Positions 58,101 through 60,790 are shown, numbered from the stretch's first letter. The stretch: 64,000 nucleotides of DNA from Branchinecta lynchi (GCA_023053575.1 JAKZAP010000009.1:16473869-16537868), one strand, 5' to 3'. Notes: generated by a model from the letters alone, not told the origin. A program made the numbers and translations.

Positions 58101-59950
58101 TTTCTCACTTGCCGTGTTTTGCTACCTTCAATGTACTGTCGTCAAACCGCTGTCGACGGTTGTCGGCGAGTAGTTTTTCCACTAGAAAAACCTGTTTTGT
58201 AAATTGTTTCCCTGATTTTGCTATAAGTCAACAGGTCTCTGAAGAGGCTTGAAACAGCCAAAACCGTGGGTTATTTCTTGAAAGCACAGCATACTTTTAA
58301 TTTTTTTTTAAATATTTTGAAATATGAAATGCTTTTGAAATGCTACCCAGTTGAAGAGTAAATAGTGCAAGGGGTCCTTTAAACTGATATGTGAAGACAC
58401 TGAATTGTTTTGACTCATCTAAGCGATTTTTTTTTTTTTTTTCAACGGGGCTCTAGTAATAACGTTCAGGATATGCGCTGCTTGCAAGACAACCCAAAAT
58501 TCACCCAGATTCGGAGAATTTGAATTTAAAAAAAATCCTGCATTTTCATGTGTTACGGCCGCTGAGATAGGGAAATTGGATGAAGCAGCTTCTCTGAATT
58601 AGTAGAAAAGTGATCATAAGTTATGTCTTTTTTTAAATTTGCTATTTTTCTGTAGTGGCTTACCTTTGTAGTTGCAGAATATTTCAACATAGAGGGACAC
58701 GCACATAGAGGTACCACAAATCTGAAAGAATAAGTTCAATTGGTGAAATATTTTCTGTGGATAGCAGATAAACGAAGTAACGCATTTTCAAGGAGTTATA
58801 TCATAAGCATTCTAGCACTTGAAAGAGAGAAGAGAGACCCCCCCACCCAAGACCCAAGATGAAGCCACGACTCGATCCGACCGTTGGTAATCTAGCGGCG
58901 CGGTCGGAAGCGCCCGACATGGGGAGGATGGAATCATAGTTTGACTTTGGATCTAACAAATTTTTTTTTATTGTAGCAGGCATATGGAAAATGTGTAGAA
59001 AAATTAAACTAACTATTTGCATTATCGATTTCTTTAAGTATTTTGTTTTCTGTTTTTTCTTGTTAATTCCTTTAAGTCTAAAGAATTAAGGATGTAACAA
59101 ACGCTGTAAATTATACTAAATTGGTTTTAGTAATTTCTTTAAGATTCTGAAACTGAGCTAAATAATATTCAGTTTCCGAGACCAACAAAATGTCAAACTG
59201 GCCGATGATTTCTTCTTCCGACATATCTAAACGTCCACATGGTGAAATACTTAGTTGTTTCGGATCTTAATGAAACTTGGTACCTGGGAAGACCTCGTGT
59301 CTCAGATGCCTTGTCTCAGGTCCGGATCGGAGGAGATCAATGAATAGTTAATTAGCAATGGCGGATTGGCGTTCAGGAGTGAATTGTGTTCAAGTAATTT
59401 ATGGATAACGTTGACTACCGTGAGGATTTTGGGGAAAACAAAGGTAACAGTGTGTTCGTAAAAATCCGACCCATCGAAATATGCTGGTGTCTCCCACCTT
59501 CTCGGCCATCATGAATCAGAGACTTTAATCCCGTTTTCGGGCCTATTTTAAGTATTTTATAAAGTATTTTAAACAAAAGTAAATAAGTGAAGTGTAACTA
59601 GACTATTGGATCTTAGCCCTGTTCGGTTAAACTTAAAGTACACTTAGATATATTTCACCGATATTTCGGTCCTTCTTAGCAAGTATGATTCCCATTCAGC
59701 TTTGGCTGAACGAGAATTTATATTATGACTGTAGTGGAGTTTCTAGTAGACATTCTTTCCAGCCGAACTTCTCGGTCTCCTTCGTTGGAGGGATCCAGAG
59801 ACGGATATCTCCCAAGTCCTCAAGGATTTCCTAGTCATTGACAAAAACGAAGTTGTCAGATTCCTACAGGACGCGTTGGATTCGTTATTCGCCATTCTGA
59901 TGGAAATTTCGCATTCGGATCAGTATGATTCTCTAGTCTTCCAGTGCCTG
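21978..59950 (+). CDS. mbc: DOCK-A (myoblast city/DOCK1-type) Rho GEF, N-terminal third
   Basis: Eleven exons: 21978-22161, 25213-25300, 30844-30989, 38185-38548, 39812-40044, 43601-43724, 46332-46535, 49468-49625, 52537-52654, 56342-56510 and 59763-59950. All have AG/GT borders and matching phases, giving about 658 codons without a stop. DOCK-A proteins (about 1,850-2,000 residues) partner ELMO to activate Rac at the membrane. Present: SH3 domain (exon 1), helical ELMO-binding region (exons 2-4), DHR-1 lipid-binding C2-like domain (exons 7-10). The catalytic DHR-2 lies beyond the window. RRPFGVAMYDITDI and HKGQGLW favour DOCK-A over DOCK3/4. The first coding exon is not found. Symbol given by orthology only. 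Confidence 0.92.
22162..22949. other. Start of DOCK intron, no recognised repeats
   Basis: AT-rich. The minus-strand ORF around 22644-23063 is a chance frame partly covering repeat C. Confidence 0.3.
22950..23566 (-). mobile_element. Repeat family C, copy 2, with nested insert
   Basis: Inverse of 14321-14690: starts GACGCGGCGGCTGGATGCC and ends GCAGAATAAGCAAGAGGGG with TTAA at 23563. A 285-bp retrotransposon fragment is inserted at about 23237-23522, duplicating GCTAGGTATAT on both sides (an 11-bp target duplication). Confidence 0.65.
23237..23522 (+). pseudogene. RTE-like retrotransposon C-terminal fragment
   Basis: A + frame reads LPHDVWCWTPPG, RPKMTWQ; after a frameshift near 23384 another frame reads MEELWSMAQDRSSWRTTV and ALCASRRRR before TAA at 23507. 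The order RP-K-TW, AQDR..WR, ALC is typical of the end of endonuclease-RT ORFs of the RTE type. 5' truncated, nested in repeat C. Confidence 0.6.
23594..25180 (+). repeat. D+M satellite composite, copy 1
   Basis: Starts at a GGCACTT...AAGTGCCATATACCGATC signature with a CTGTCGGTCGGTC run. Continues as D units (GGACGATGAAACTT at about 23701 and 24113, decayed at about 24543) with about 410-430-bp spacing and G-rich tracts. Switches to M units at about 24922 and ends CTTGCAAGTGCCATATGAGC. The same start, order and end recur at 50565-51880, so D and M travel together. Its end lies about 35 bp before the next DOCK exon. Confidence 0.75.
25213..25300 (+). CDS. mbc: DOCK-A exon 2 of those found
   Basis: Acceptor TACTCTTTCAG; donor GTG|GTAAGT. 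Encodes STEGNVVDPMIKEITSTLRE and WLIHWKNHYV, matching the DOCK-A segment just after the SH3 domain (conserved TLREW...W). 88 nt, ends in phase 0. Confidence 0.88.
25301..25530. other. Intron with a D fragment
   Basis: CTAGGACGATGAAACTTGGA at 25339 is an isolated piece of a D subunit. The rest is not recognised. Confidence 0.4.
25531..25917 (+). mobile_element. TTAA-flanked MITE family B, copy 2 (complete)
   Basis: TTAA-AGGACCTGTCTTACC to GCGAGGGGTCCT-TTAA, 387 bp, no insertions. Use this copy as the B reference. No coding capacity. Confidence 0.8.
25918..26240. other. Intron, unassigned
   Basis: Small palindrome ACGCATTAAAACGTAATGCGT at about 25953. Short ORFs only. Confidence 0.3.
26245..26681 (+). 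mobile_element. MITE family L, copy 1 (left end lost)
   Basis: Aligns with L copy 2 (56560-57007) from AACAATGAAAC onward, ending CATTCAGTGTCCT-TTAA. The ORFs on both strands are shared by both copies but match no family I know. Confidence 0.65.
26780..27005 (+). mobile_element. LINE 3' end with (GATT)n tail
   Basis: CCTGCGTCGGTCAGAGAGG, TTTCATTCCATCATTTATTT and CTTCTAGCTTTAAGCTATT then AAATAAATTTGATTGATTG. The same sequence order occurs at 61330-61568, so two copies of one family. Confidence 0.65.
27110..27700 (-). mobile_element. LINE 3' end, minus strand
   Basis: On the minus strand the frames give QKRACKIIL, SLPTLACRRHKLTMDFGLKC and a C-terminal stop near 27302, matching the KRAVQIIIG...L..RR region of the 9.9-kb element. 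A TTATTATTTATTTG tail lies at 27118. 5' truncated. Confidence 0.65.
27745..27855 (+). repeat. Family A repeat
   Basis: ACGGATACGTCAGCTAAATT, ATATTTCGGCCGTTCTT, TTCCTCTTCAGGCTGAAGC. The 5' part is missing. Confidence 0.65.
27960..28290. repeat. Degenerate tandem repeat around CGACTGTTTTGA
   Basis: About 30-bp units of the type CGRCTGTTTTNAYGAAAAA repeat from 28010 to 28165. G-runs at 27961 and 28262. Confidence 0.5.
28440..29310 (+). repeat. E satellite composite, copy 1
   Basis: Starts GGTTTCGATGAGATCCC and TAATATTTGATCC. Then about 135-140-bp units with CAACTTCAAATAAAA, TTTCCGG, GGCCGGATT, CGAACTA.TTGTCCGG and CAGCATGTCTTCTTACC. Ends TTCGAGAGTTATCGTGC, GACGGACGGA and CACTTACGTTTTGGGATCCC. 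Other copies: 40200, 42660, 47555 (minus) and 49985 (minus). The ORFs are repeat artefacts. Confidence 0.8.
29320..29390 (-). repeat. Repeat C fragment
   Basis: GGGATTTCAGAAGCTTATAA and TCATAAGAGAGCTTGGG match the inner part of C copy 2. Confidence 0.5.
29462..30622 (+). mobile_element. 5'-truncated LINE, C-terminal region with (TTA)n tail
   Basis: Frames show KYLGVTLMSNGSWEEHI, IHYGAELWGC, a stop, QLQHYKRLMGL, a second stop, then an open frame 29947-30462 with CACRFCGVVEESLCHLLTDC, a CCHC-like zinc motif after the RT, ending KCILEV. The 3' end is AATAAATTATTATTATTATT. Related fragments at 55195-55550 and 55733-56158. Inactive. Confidence 0.75.
29947..30462 (+). pseudogene. LINE ORF2 C-terminus with CCHC-like motif
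   Basis: 171-residue frame without RT motifs. FKLGLPAEILKMWFQLRANC, LPLRSRKKVFEKNRSLP and the Cys-x2-Cys...His-x4-Cys motif match the 56-kb fragment (LYFRAGLDTKSLEALVCLRG, LPLGEKRKYLGKNR, CPMCGE). Upstream coding is interrupted by stops at about 29704 and 29917. Confidence 0.7.
30844..30989 (+). CDS. mbc: DOCK-A exon 3 of those found
   Basis: Acceptor CTGTTCACAG; donor AA|GTAAGT. Encodes QPSSQFVQVRELMMQLLSLR, SQLVLSNLASEDIRDIQQKV and CIDYGN, the helical segment before the conserved DYGN-(K/R)-I-L-x-LDLVVRD. Phase 0 in, phase 2 out. Confidence 0.9.
31034..31318 (-). mobile_element. MITE family G, copy 2
   Basis: GAGCGTGTTCCACCCT and AGGGTGGAACACACTC, flanked by ACA on both sides. The inner TAGTAACTATTAGTTA palindrome is now at the left, so it is inverted relative to copy 1. 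Confidence 0.75.
31472..31902. mobile_element. hAT-like MITE family U with internal tandem duplication
   Basis: TIRs CAGTGTTGCCAG and TTGGCAACACTG-type (ATGGCAACACTG), flanked by GTAGGCGT and GTACGCGT (7 of 8). A 230-bp segment containing ATTAGAATTTCTTGAAAGT and CAGTGTTGCCAGACC occurs twice (about 31420 and 31652). CAGTG ends with 8-bp duplications are typical of hAT. Confidence 0.65.
31903..32550. other. Intron, apparently single-copy
   Basis: A 127-residue + frame (32081-32464) is rich in Leu, Arg and Lys with no recognised motif. Possibly chance, possibly a degraded LINE part. Confidence 0.25.
32551..32886 (+). mobile_element. LINE 3' UTR with (ATTC)n tail
   Basis: GATGGCCGGATGACTTTAAT, GTGCAAATAA, then ATTCATTCATTCATTC. 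No coding part is left. Confidence 0.5.
32887..33290 (+). mobile_element. LINE C-terminal fragment
   Basis: A + frame gives FTESDIKALCKCFYKFAKY and LLRLPPWSSNSCISRKYGV with a stop near 33192, then a 3' UTR ending GGGTAATAAAATTATTAATT. Resembles the extreme C-terminus of CR1-like ORF2. Confidence 0.5.
33291..33480. other. Intron, AT-rich, unassigned
   Basis: No feature recognised. Confidence 0.3.
33534..34260 (+). pseudogene. Endonuclease domain of the 33.5-kb LINE
   Basis: APE-like endonuclease with NAQSM, ETWVS, DGYECFLVPRPGRD, GGGVAFYCRNDL, LIACGDFND and SDRNCVV (the SDH-like motif has Asn for His). Stops at 33626 and 33825 and a frameshift near the C-run (33889-33899) break it. Confidence 0.75.
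34273..34935 (+). pseudogene. Linker and RT start of the 33.5-kb LINE
   Basis: First frame (34273-34749): YYSDSANAMAEFFCSKLSEL, KPNEKSWVTPEI, AFRNRVANVVKKARKLYGSK. After a frameshift near 34710 the next frame carries VFKELQKINPRKSAYPNELP and TPLTAVLNQSASEGNFPEVL. Similarity stops at GLKDLR, where an insert begins. Confidence 0.7.
34941..35240. other. Insert in the RT domain
   Basis: Interrupts the RT between GLKDLR and AFAKIFEAFI. Contains GCAGTGTTGCCAGATCG (35047), a family U-like end, and CAAATATGCAAAAAATGCGC. No ORF. Confidence 0.5.
35243..35752 (+). pseudogene. RT core of the 33.5-kb LINE
   Basis: FAKIFEAFI, DDSQFGF, then a 75-bp foreign tail, then YSTVQYLVRLLDMILRHLE, LIVDFVKAFNCLCH, DFLPITCGAPQGGKLGPS. 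Ends where the next insert begins. Confidence 0.7.
35330..35405 (-). mobile_element. Short retroposon tail insert
   Basis: TTCAATTCAATTCACTTTAT is the inverse of the AAATTGAATTGAA tails seen at 49175, 57705 and 61166. It splits the RT sequence between QFGF and GYSTVQ. Confidence 0.5.
35753..36096 (-). mobile_element. Retroposon 3' end insert with (GAAT)n tail
   Basis: TGAATGAATGAATGAATGAA followed by GGGTTTATTTAAAAAA and an A-rich interior with GAAAGAAAGAAAG. It sits between the RT PQG block and the FADD box, whose frames match on either side. Confidence 0.65.
36097..36830 (+). pseudogene. RT catalytic box and C-terminal region of the 33.5-kb LINE
   Basis: KFADDLTLP (36118-36145) holds the catalytic Asp pair. 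Then LGSSKALKIVGLHLDDN, YTRPFTEYACPVWHPML and RACKIILGQTYVSYED in shifting frames. Homologous to the C-terminal parts at 10342-11129 and 27300-27700. Confidence 0.7.
37017..37395 (+). mobile_element. MITE family B, copy 3
   Basis: TGAA-AGGACCTGTCTTACC (left TTAA mutated or fused to the LINE tail) to CCAGGGGTCCT-TTAA. Blocks CTTGCCGGTTTTTGCTACC and GTTTCCCTATTTTCC. Confidence 0.75.
37420..37905 (+). mobile_element. MITE family B, copy 4, with LINE tail insert
   Basis: B blocks from CATTCTAACCACTATAAC to GTAAGTAGAAG, interrupted by a minus-strand LINE tail (about 37716-37886: AATGTACTTTATTTCC, CACGCTAGCGCTGGATCG), then GTGCGAGGGGTTCT-TTAA. The left terminus is lost. Confidence 0.65.
37930..38125. 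repeat. Retroposon tail plus MITE B right-end duplicate
   Basis: AAGTAAGTAAGTAATTTATT with GACCCGCCATTT (also at 61578) is followed by B copy 5 (TTTTAAAATACTGGTAGT to GGGGTCCTTCA). Both B4 and B5 are followed by AGGATTTTCCC, so a local segment was duplicated. Confidence 0.55.
38185..38548 (+). CDS. mbc: DOCK-A exon 4 of those found
   Basis: Acceptor TTTTTTTCTAG; donor ACG|GTAAGT. Encodes ILELDLVVRDNSGKHLD, then a Ser-rich linker (HSSSDSQSKSS), then LFVAIRNFVCKIGEDAELVI and a segment ending MLGNMKAFFT. LDLVVRD and FVCKIGEDAE are DOCK-A hallmarks. 364 nt, phase 2 in, phase 0 out. Confidence 0.92.
38549..38925. other. Intron, unassigned
   Basis: A 40-bp stretch near 38740 (CCAAAACGTAAGTG) recalls the end of E. 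Nothing else recognised. Confidence 0.3.
38930..39718. repeat. Family S repeat, copy 1
   Basis: Right end GCATAGGTCTTGGCGCTACT, CCCTAACATTATTTTCC. Left part GCACCAGCGCTGGC, GTGTGTAGACTGCATCTTAG, inverse to blocks at 53810-54240. An internal part (39160-39640) with GTAGTAG motifs is not shared. Confidence 0.5.
39812..40044 (+). CDS. mbc: DOCK-A exon 5 of those found
   Basis: Acceptor TCTCTTTTCAG; donor CC|GTGAGT. Encodes DFCMSDIRKANLLLVCNIVR, a Ser/Lys linker (RSSSKKSSVENQ), then RRPFGVAMYDITDIVHGNAA and DKHCFVPFIP. 233 nt. The linker before RRPFG is longer than in vertebrate DOCK1 as I recall it. Confidence 0.9.
40040..41430 (+). repeat. 112-bp intron unit with splice donor, three copies
   Basis: The unit ATTCCGTGAGTAGATTTTAA ... 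GGAAGGTGAGTAGTAGT starts at about 40040, 40152 and 41311. The second copy is split by an E composite (about 40200-41258). Each copy repeats the exon-5 5' splice site (GTGAGT at 40045, 40157 and 41316). AAGGTGAGT donors also occur at 40140 and 41299. Confidence 0.75.
40200..41258 (+). repeat. E satellite composite, copy 2
   Basis: Starts GGTTTCGATGGGATCCC and TTAATATTTGATCCC. Carries a foldback around ATCCGTTTTGCGCTGTCAAA, then E units, then CCCTTCGAGAGTTATCGTGC, a GACAGACAGACGGAC run and CTTACGTTTTGGGGTCCC. Confidence 0.8.
41510..42425 (+). repeat. D satellite composite (no M part)
   Basis: Starts GGCACTTGTACCATACAGCG, TCTGTCCGTCGGTCGGTCC, then D units (CGGACGATGAAACTTTGCAG, TCTTAATGAAACTTGAT, CGGGATGAAACTTGGTGAG) with G-tracts of 9-15. 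Ends at a family A repeat. Confidence 0.8.
42427..42565 (+). repeat. Family A repeat
   Basis: TGAGCCTAAGCTGACCTTGA, CGGATACGTCAGCTACGATT, CGGCCCTTCTTGGCAAGGGT, CCTCGTCAGGC. Confidence 0.7.
42575..42652. repeat. Hairpin after family A
   Basis: GGTCAACGTCGG ... GTTTG pairs with CAAAC ... CCGACGTTGACC, arms of about 33 bp with a short loop around CAATCGATACATAGTCGATT. Confidence 0.65.
42655..43405 (+). repeat. E satellite composite, copy 3
   Basis: E units from ATTAATCAACTTCAAAC, GCGAACTACTTGTCCGGCGA, ending AGAGTTATCGTGCTTACAG, GACGGACGGACGGAC, CACTTACGTTTTGG. The E start block is absent. Confidence 0.8.
43406..43600. other. Intron with a family U end
   Basis: GTGGCAACACTG at 43519-43530 is the inverse of the U terminus. 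No partner is near. Confidence 0.4.
43601..43724 (+). CDS. mbc: DOCK-A exon 6 of those found
   Basis: Acceptor TTTCTATCTTAAG; donor GAG|GTAGTT, a weak donor but the only one in phase. Encodes CNERESLDACLRRLMNTRD, then NKDHKGQGLWCSFGLLQGNI and NE. HKGQGLW is conserved in DOCK-A just before DHR-1. Confidence 0.85.
43725..44110. other. Intron, unassigned
   Basis: No repeat family recognised. ORFs on both strands are short. Confidence 0.3.
44120..44420 (+). mobile_element. tRNA-derived SINE, type 1
   Basis: Box A TGGTTAGCACG (44150-44160) and box B GGTTCGAGTC (44186-44195) at tRNA-like spacing form an internal Pol III promoter. The body continues through GGCGTTACCCTGTCAGGC, CTTGAGAAACTTGGGG and CACCACC-type blocks. 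A full cloverleaf is not intact, so it is not a tRNA gene. Transcription by Pol III is inference. Confidence 0.7.
44430..44800 (-). mobile_element. LINE 3' end, minus strand
   Basis: The minus frame gives VEKLQRIKCAHKRFAKGFV and PSFLKLYNEE then a stop (about 44653), typical of a CR1-like ORF2 C-terminus, followed by a 3' UTR toward 44435. Confidence 0.6.
44801..45601. other. Intron, unassigned
   Basis: Mixed composition with no recognised gene. The minus ORF at 45173-45499 shows no family signature. Confidence 0.3.
45602..45945 (+). mobile_element. MITE family K, copy 3 (right end lost)
   Basis: TAAAGTTTAATCGAAAATGG, TTACCCCTCACATG, AGAGGTTTGAAGACCCGATG, CCACTGAAAAGCCGC. The right end is replaced by a family A repeat at 45945. 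Confidence 0.65.
45945..46010 (+). repeat. Family A fragment
   Basis: CATAAATATTCCTTCAGCCC, AAGCTGTCTGCGAATCATGT, GCAAAACGGATGCATCAGCT. Confidence 0.65.
46012..46308 (-). mobile_element. MITE family H, copy 2 (partial)
   Basis: Inverse of 57118-57523. Repeats of GATACCACGATAACTGCAAA and CCATGGTATCAGATACCATG, ending AAAACGCAACTA at 46308. Only 23 bp separate it from the next DOCK exon. Confidence 0.7.
46332..46535 (+). CDS. mbc: DOCK-A exon 7 of those found: DHR-1 start
   Basis: Acceptor TCGTTCTAG; donor GAG|GTAAGA; 68 codons, phase 0 both sides. Encodes VSEEHPSLVLGNYSVSRKIG, FPETILPGDTRNDLYITLVS and GDF...VVVRVFDENGKVME. RNDLYITL opens the DHR-1 C2-like domain that binds phosphoinositides. 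Confidence 0.92.
46536..46628. other. Intron gap
   Basis: No feature. A LINE fragment starts by 46629. Confidence 0.3.
46629..47028 (+). mobile_element. LINE C-terminal fragment with (TTA)n tail
   Basis: Reads MPYEHRLKKLRLPSLSYRFL, RGDLIETFKI, GLRGHSLKVRGEKFRHWKME and an NNLPE-like end, matching the C-terminal motif of the 1-3117 element (RLERLKLPTLAYSFHRGDLI). The tail is ATTACTATTATTATTATTAT at about 47008. Confidence 0.75.
47029..47165. other. Intron, AT-rich
   Basis: No feature recognised. Confidence 0.3.
47166..47550. repeat. Degenerate tandem repeat with TACCG-ACA motifs
   Basis: Units of about 65 bp sharing GTTTCTGAYACYGACRWAAG and TCGGTACTGATAAGAGC-like blocks. Confidence 0.45.
47555..48945 (-). 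repeat. E satellite composite, copy 4 (possibly two copies)
   Basis: Starts TTTTTGGGATCCCAAAACGT, then GTCCGTCCGTCTGTAAGCAC, then E units in inverse orientation. A second end block (TATGACTTCGTTAAAGTTGT, GTCCGTCTGTAAGCACG) recurs at about 48319, so two composites may be joined. A stretch at 47990-48290 is not E. Confidence 0.75.
48946..49010 (+). repeat. D composite start signature, truncated
   Basis: GGCACTTGCCCTTCGGCCAA, GTGCCATATAGCGATCGCAA, TTTCTGTCCGTCC only. Gives the exact D start without the array. Confidence 0.7.
49011..49192 (+). mobile_element. Retroposon 3' end with (AATTG)n tail
   Basis: ACTTAGAGAACACGCCATTT, GTCCCAAGCC, then AAATTAAATTGAATTGAATT. Tail type shared with the SINE at 60975. 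Confidence 0.5.
49193..49467. other. Intron, unassigned
   Basis: No repeat recognised. A long pyrimidine tract before the next exon. Confidence 0.35.
49468..49625 (+). CDS. mbc: DOCK-A exon 8 of those found: DHR-1
   Basis: Acceptor TTTTTTCTATAG; donor CAG|GTAAAT. Encodes NVLFVGCDKESKSQFRSVVY, YHDDRPKWNEILKIVLPTEE and HLRFTFRHR. The Y(Y)xxxxPxWxE and LRFTFRH blocks are the core of DHR-1. Phase 2 out. Confidence 0.92.
49626..49984. other. Intron, unassigned
   Basis: No repeat family recognised. Confidence 0.3.
49985..50125 (-). repeat. E fragment
   Basis: GTTTTTGGGATCCCAGAACG, then GGACAAGTAGTTCGCCCAAA and a G15 run at 50101. Confidence 0.65.
50126..50560. other. Intron, unassigned
   Basis: No exon. 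The T/C-rich + frame at 50317-50631 has no recognised motif. Confidence 0.3.
50561..51880 (+). repeat. D+M satellite composite, copy 2
   Basis: Starts GGCACTTGCCTTCCGGCCAA and GTCGGTCGGTCGG. D units to about 51545 (AGGACGATGAAACTTGGCAG at 50669), then M (TTGCTTACAACTGAATTTCT), ending CTTGCAAGTGCCATATGAGC at 51852. Same layout as 23594-25180. Confidence 0.8.
51881..52224. other. Intron, unassigned
   Basis: No repeat recognised. Confidence 0.3.
52225..52507. mobile_element. Harbinger-like palindromic MITE family I
   Basis: GGTTGTGTTCTGCCACTTAA and the inverse TTAAGTTGGGGGAACGCAACC, flanked by TAA on both sides. TTAACGATTGTTAAC occurs repeatedly and a central hairpin (AACTATTTTGCAACGATG / CATCGTTACAAAATAGTT) is present. 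A 3-bp TAA duplication fits PIF/Harbinger (inference). Ends 29 bp before a DOCK exon. Confidence 0.65.
52537..52654 (+). CDS. mbc: DOCK-A exon 9 of those found: DHR-1
   Basis: Acceptor TCGTCCCCCAG; donor AGG|GTAAGT. Encodes SSSEGKDKHERPFAISYARL, IQKDGTTLKDGQHELMVYR. The KDGTTLKDGxHxLxVY block is DHR-1. 118 nt, phase 0 out. It is closely flanked by MITE I and MITE Q. Confidence 0.92.
52664..52930 (+). mobile_element. MITE family Q, copy 2
   Basis: Starts GAGCCTCGTTTTAATGTGGC, ends TTGCAACAACGAGACTC. It begins 9 bp after the GT of the exon-9 donor. Confidence 0.75.
52931..53245. other. Intron, unassigned
   Basis: No feature recognised. Confidence 0.3.
53246..54362. repeat. Family S repeat, copy 2, with R1 nested
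   Basis: Ends carry GAGCAAAATAACAC...AGCGCCAAGAC and the inverse GTCTTGGCGC...TTGTTTTGCTC. A second left-type end lies at 53680 and a middle end at 53985, so S is at least partly tandem. R1 sits inside the left end. Confidence 0.55.
53266..53648. mobile_element. hAT-like MITE family R, copy 1
   Basis: CAGGGACCCATAAATTTCCT and the inverse AGGAAATGTATGGGTCCCTG. The repeat ATAACACC (53259-53266 and 53649-53656) is an exact 8-bp target duplication, overlapping the first element base. CAGGG termini plus 8 bp indicate hAT. Confidence 0.75.
54363..54478. other. Intron gap
   Basis: No feature recognised. Confidence 0.3.
54479..54857. mobile_element. hAT-like MITE family R, copy 2
   Basis: Same ends as copy 1. 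Flanks GCTGAATC and GGTGAATG match at 6 of 8 positions. Internal CCTCACCTAGTTTCC and GTCGGGTATTTTATTCCCGT shared with copy 1. Confidence 0.7.
54858..55180 (+). mobile_element. Possible retroposon end with (TAAA)n tail
   Basis: ATTTTGTACTCCTCAGTTCT, GAGGGAAGTAAATAAATAAA. No coding part identified. Confidence 0.4.
55195..55550 (+). mobile_element. LINE C-terminal fragment
   Basis: In shifting + frames CPICRSINESVSHLT and FVELSELRKEVFCTC align with CPMCGEIDESLLHFM and CGELGGLREEMFG of the 55.7-56.2 kb fragment. Ends TATTGTTGTCATTATTATAT. Confidence 0.55.
55605..56160 (-). mobile_element. LINE C-terminal fragment, minus, with (TATCA)n tail
   Basis: The ORF 56158-55733 reads GWGEELYFRAGLDTKSLEAL, LPLGEKRKYLGKNR, CPMCGEIDESLLHFMSEC and stops at 55733. 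The 3' UTR follows, ending in ATATGATATGATATGATA (plus strand) at 55611-55630. Same clade as 29462-30622. Confidence 0.7.
56161..56341. other. Intron with (TA)n run
   Basis: TATATATATATATATATATA at 56304-56325, then the pyrimidine tract of the next acceptor. Confidence 0.5.
56342..56510 (+). CDS. mbc: DOCK-A exon 10 of those found
   Basis: Acceptor TTTCCTTCCCAG; donor ATG|GTAAGT. Encodes IDLKNYKEADVSYLSLPSTR, VEATDCVSKQISTLSHSAKD, SFIMQSCLCSTKLTQN. YLSLPST and the (V/C)CSTKLTQN ending are conserved in DOCK-A. 169 nt, phase 1 out. Confidence 0.92.
56560..57007 (+). mobile_element. TTAA-flanked MITE family L, copy 2 (complete)
   Basis: TTAA-AGGACACCTGA and TCAGGTGTCCT-TTAA, 448 bp. Starts 50 bp after the exon-10 donor. 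Its first bases resemble families B and C. Confidence 0.8.
57118..57523 (+). mobile_element. MITE family H, copy 1
   Basis: TAGTTGCGTTTTCGCTGATA and the inverse TATCAGCAAAAATGCAACTA. Internal repeats of TGCAGTTATCGTGGTATCTG. Confidence 0.75.
57530..57722 (+). mobile_element. Retroposon 3' end with (AATTG)n tail
   Basis: CGGCTTACCGCCCTTTCAAG, ATGAATAAACTAAATTGAAT, TGAAG. Resembles the tail at 61150-61184. Confidence 0.5.
57723..57971. other. Intron with a family A fragment
   Basis: CCCCAAGCTGACTGCGAATC at 57938 is part of family A. Confidence 0.4.
57972..58382 (+). mobile_element. TTAA-flanked MITE family B, copy 6
   Basis: TTAA-AGGACCTGTCTTACC to GCAAGGGGTCCT-TTAA, with small internal indels (TTTTAATTTTTTTTTAAAT). 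Confidence 0.8.
58383..59261. other. Intron with a repeat shared with 31540-31635
   Basis: GCATATGGAAAATGTGTAG and TTTGCATTATCGATTTCTT at 58979-59035 match 31550-31605, part of MITE U or its flank. The rest is unassigned. Confidence 0.4.
59262..59345 (+). repeat. Isolated D subunit
   Basis: CGGATCTTAATGAAACTTGG, GAAGACCTCGTGTCTCAGAT, GGTCCGGATCGG. A single middle subunit with no array around it. Confidence 0.6.
59346..59762. other. Intron, with a family A fragment
   Basis: GATATTTCGGTCCTTCTTAG and CAAGTATG near 59671-59690 recall family A. Confidence 0.35.
59763..59950 (+). CDS. mbc: DOCK-A exon 11 of those found
   Basis: Acceptor CATTCTTTCCAG; donor CTG|GTGAGT. Encodes ELLGLLRWRDPETDISQVLK, DFLVIDKNEVVRFLQDALDS, LFAILMEISHSDQYDSLVFQ and CL, the conserved LLGLLKWR region after DHR-1. 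188 nt, phase 1 in, phase 0 out. No later exon was recognised before 64000. Confidence 0.92.
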
Positions 59951-60059
59951 GTGAGTCCTATTGCTTATTAGGTTCAAGCTCAAGATGTGAACTTTTATTA
60001 ATTTAATTACTTTTATTTGACGATTACTTTTATTTTAAATTAATTCGTAAGTGTTAACT

Positions 60060-60790
60060 GTAATCCCGATGAAATTTTTTTAGCCTGCGTAGTAGTATGT
60101 AATAATAATATGTAATAGTAAAGAATACTATCATTTAATGTGCCTCACACTGTCCAATCTTAAAGTTTAACTGAAAAGGAAAGAGATGGGACAGTCTTGT
60201 TACCCCTCACTTATTCACTTAAAGAGGCTTGAAGACCCGATGAAAATGCGTTACTTCGTTGCTTAGCTATTCACGAATAACCAATTTTCAAATAGTGGAA
60301 TTTCCCTGTCAGATTTGTGACTACCTGTGCCGCATGCTTGACCAAAAAGATATTTATGAACATTTTTTGTTCAGGCACTAAGCAGTCTTCACCAAGCTTA
60401 TCACCGCCCGCTGTAAAGCCGCATTTTTGTTCAGATTCAAATATTCCGCGTCATAGTAGAATTTGTGCTGTGGGGACAGCCGTAGATATTCTGAACCTCA
60501 CTACGAGCGCAGATAGTGGAAAATCAAAAATCTGTTAGCAGACTCCAAATAACTCAGTGTATTCAACTAAATGATAAAAAAATAAGTTTGCTTTTCAGTT
60601 AAACTTTAATTAGTAGTATCCAGTAGCATCCTGTCTTGCTATAGTAGCATCCAGTCTTGCTAATAGTAGCAGATACTAGTATGCAGTAACACGGTAGCCT
60701 TGAAGTAGAAGCATGTAGTAGCATCAGTTAGTACTGCATACTACTTTTTCGTGCTACTTCATAGTAGTATTTTGAGATGAATTTCTAATC
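60060..60790 (+). repeat. Family J repeat, copy 2, with MITE K inside
   Basis: AATCCCGATGAAATTTTTTT at the left and ATTTTGAGATGAATTTCTAA at the right. Middle blocks ATCATTTAATGTGCCT and GTATCCAGTAGCATCCTGTC match the J copy at 3.9-4.1 kb. MITE K copy 2 interrupts it at the TTAA. Confidence 0.7.
60160..60609 (+). mobile_element. TTAA-flanked MITE family K, copy 2 (complete)
   Basis: TTAA-AGTTTAACTGAAAAG to CTTTTCAGTTAAACT-TTAA, 450 bp. The empty site exists in the J copy at 4049-4052. Confidence 0.85.
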
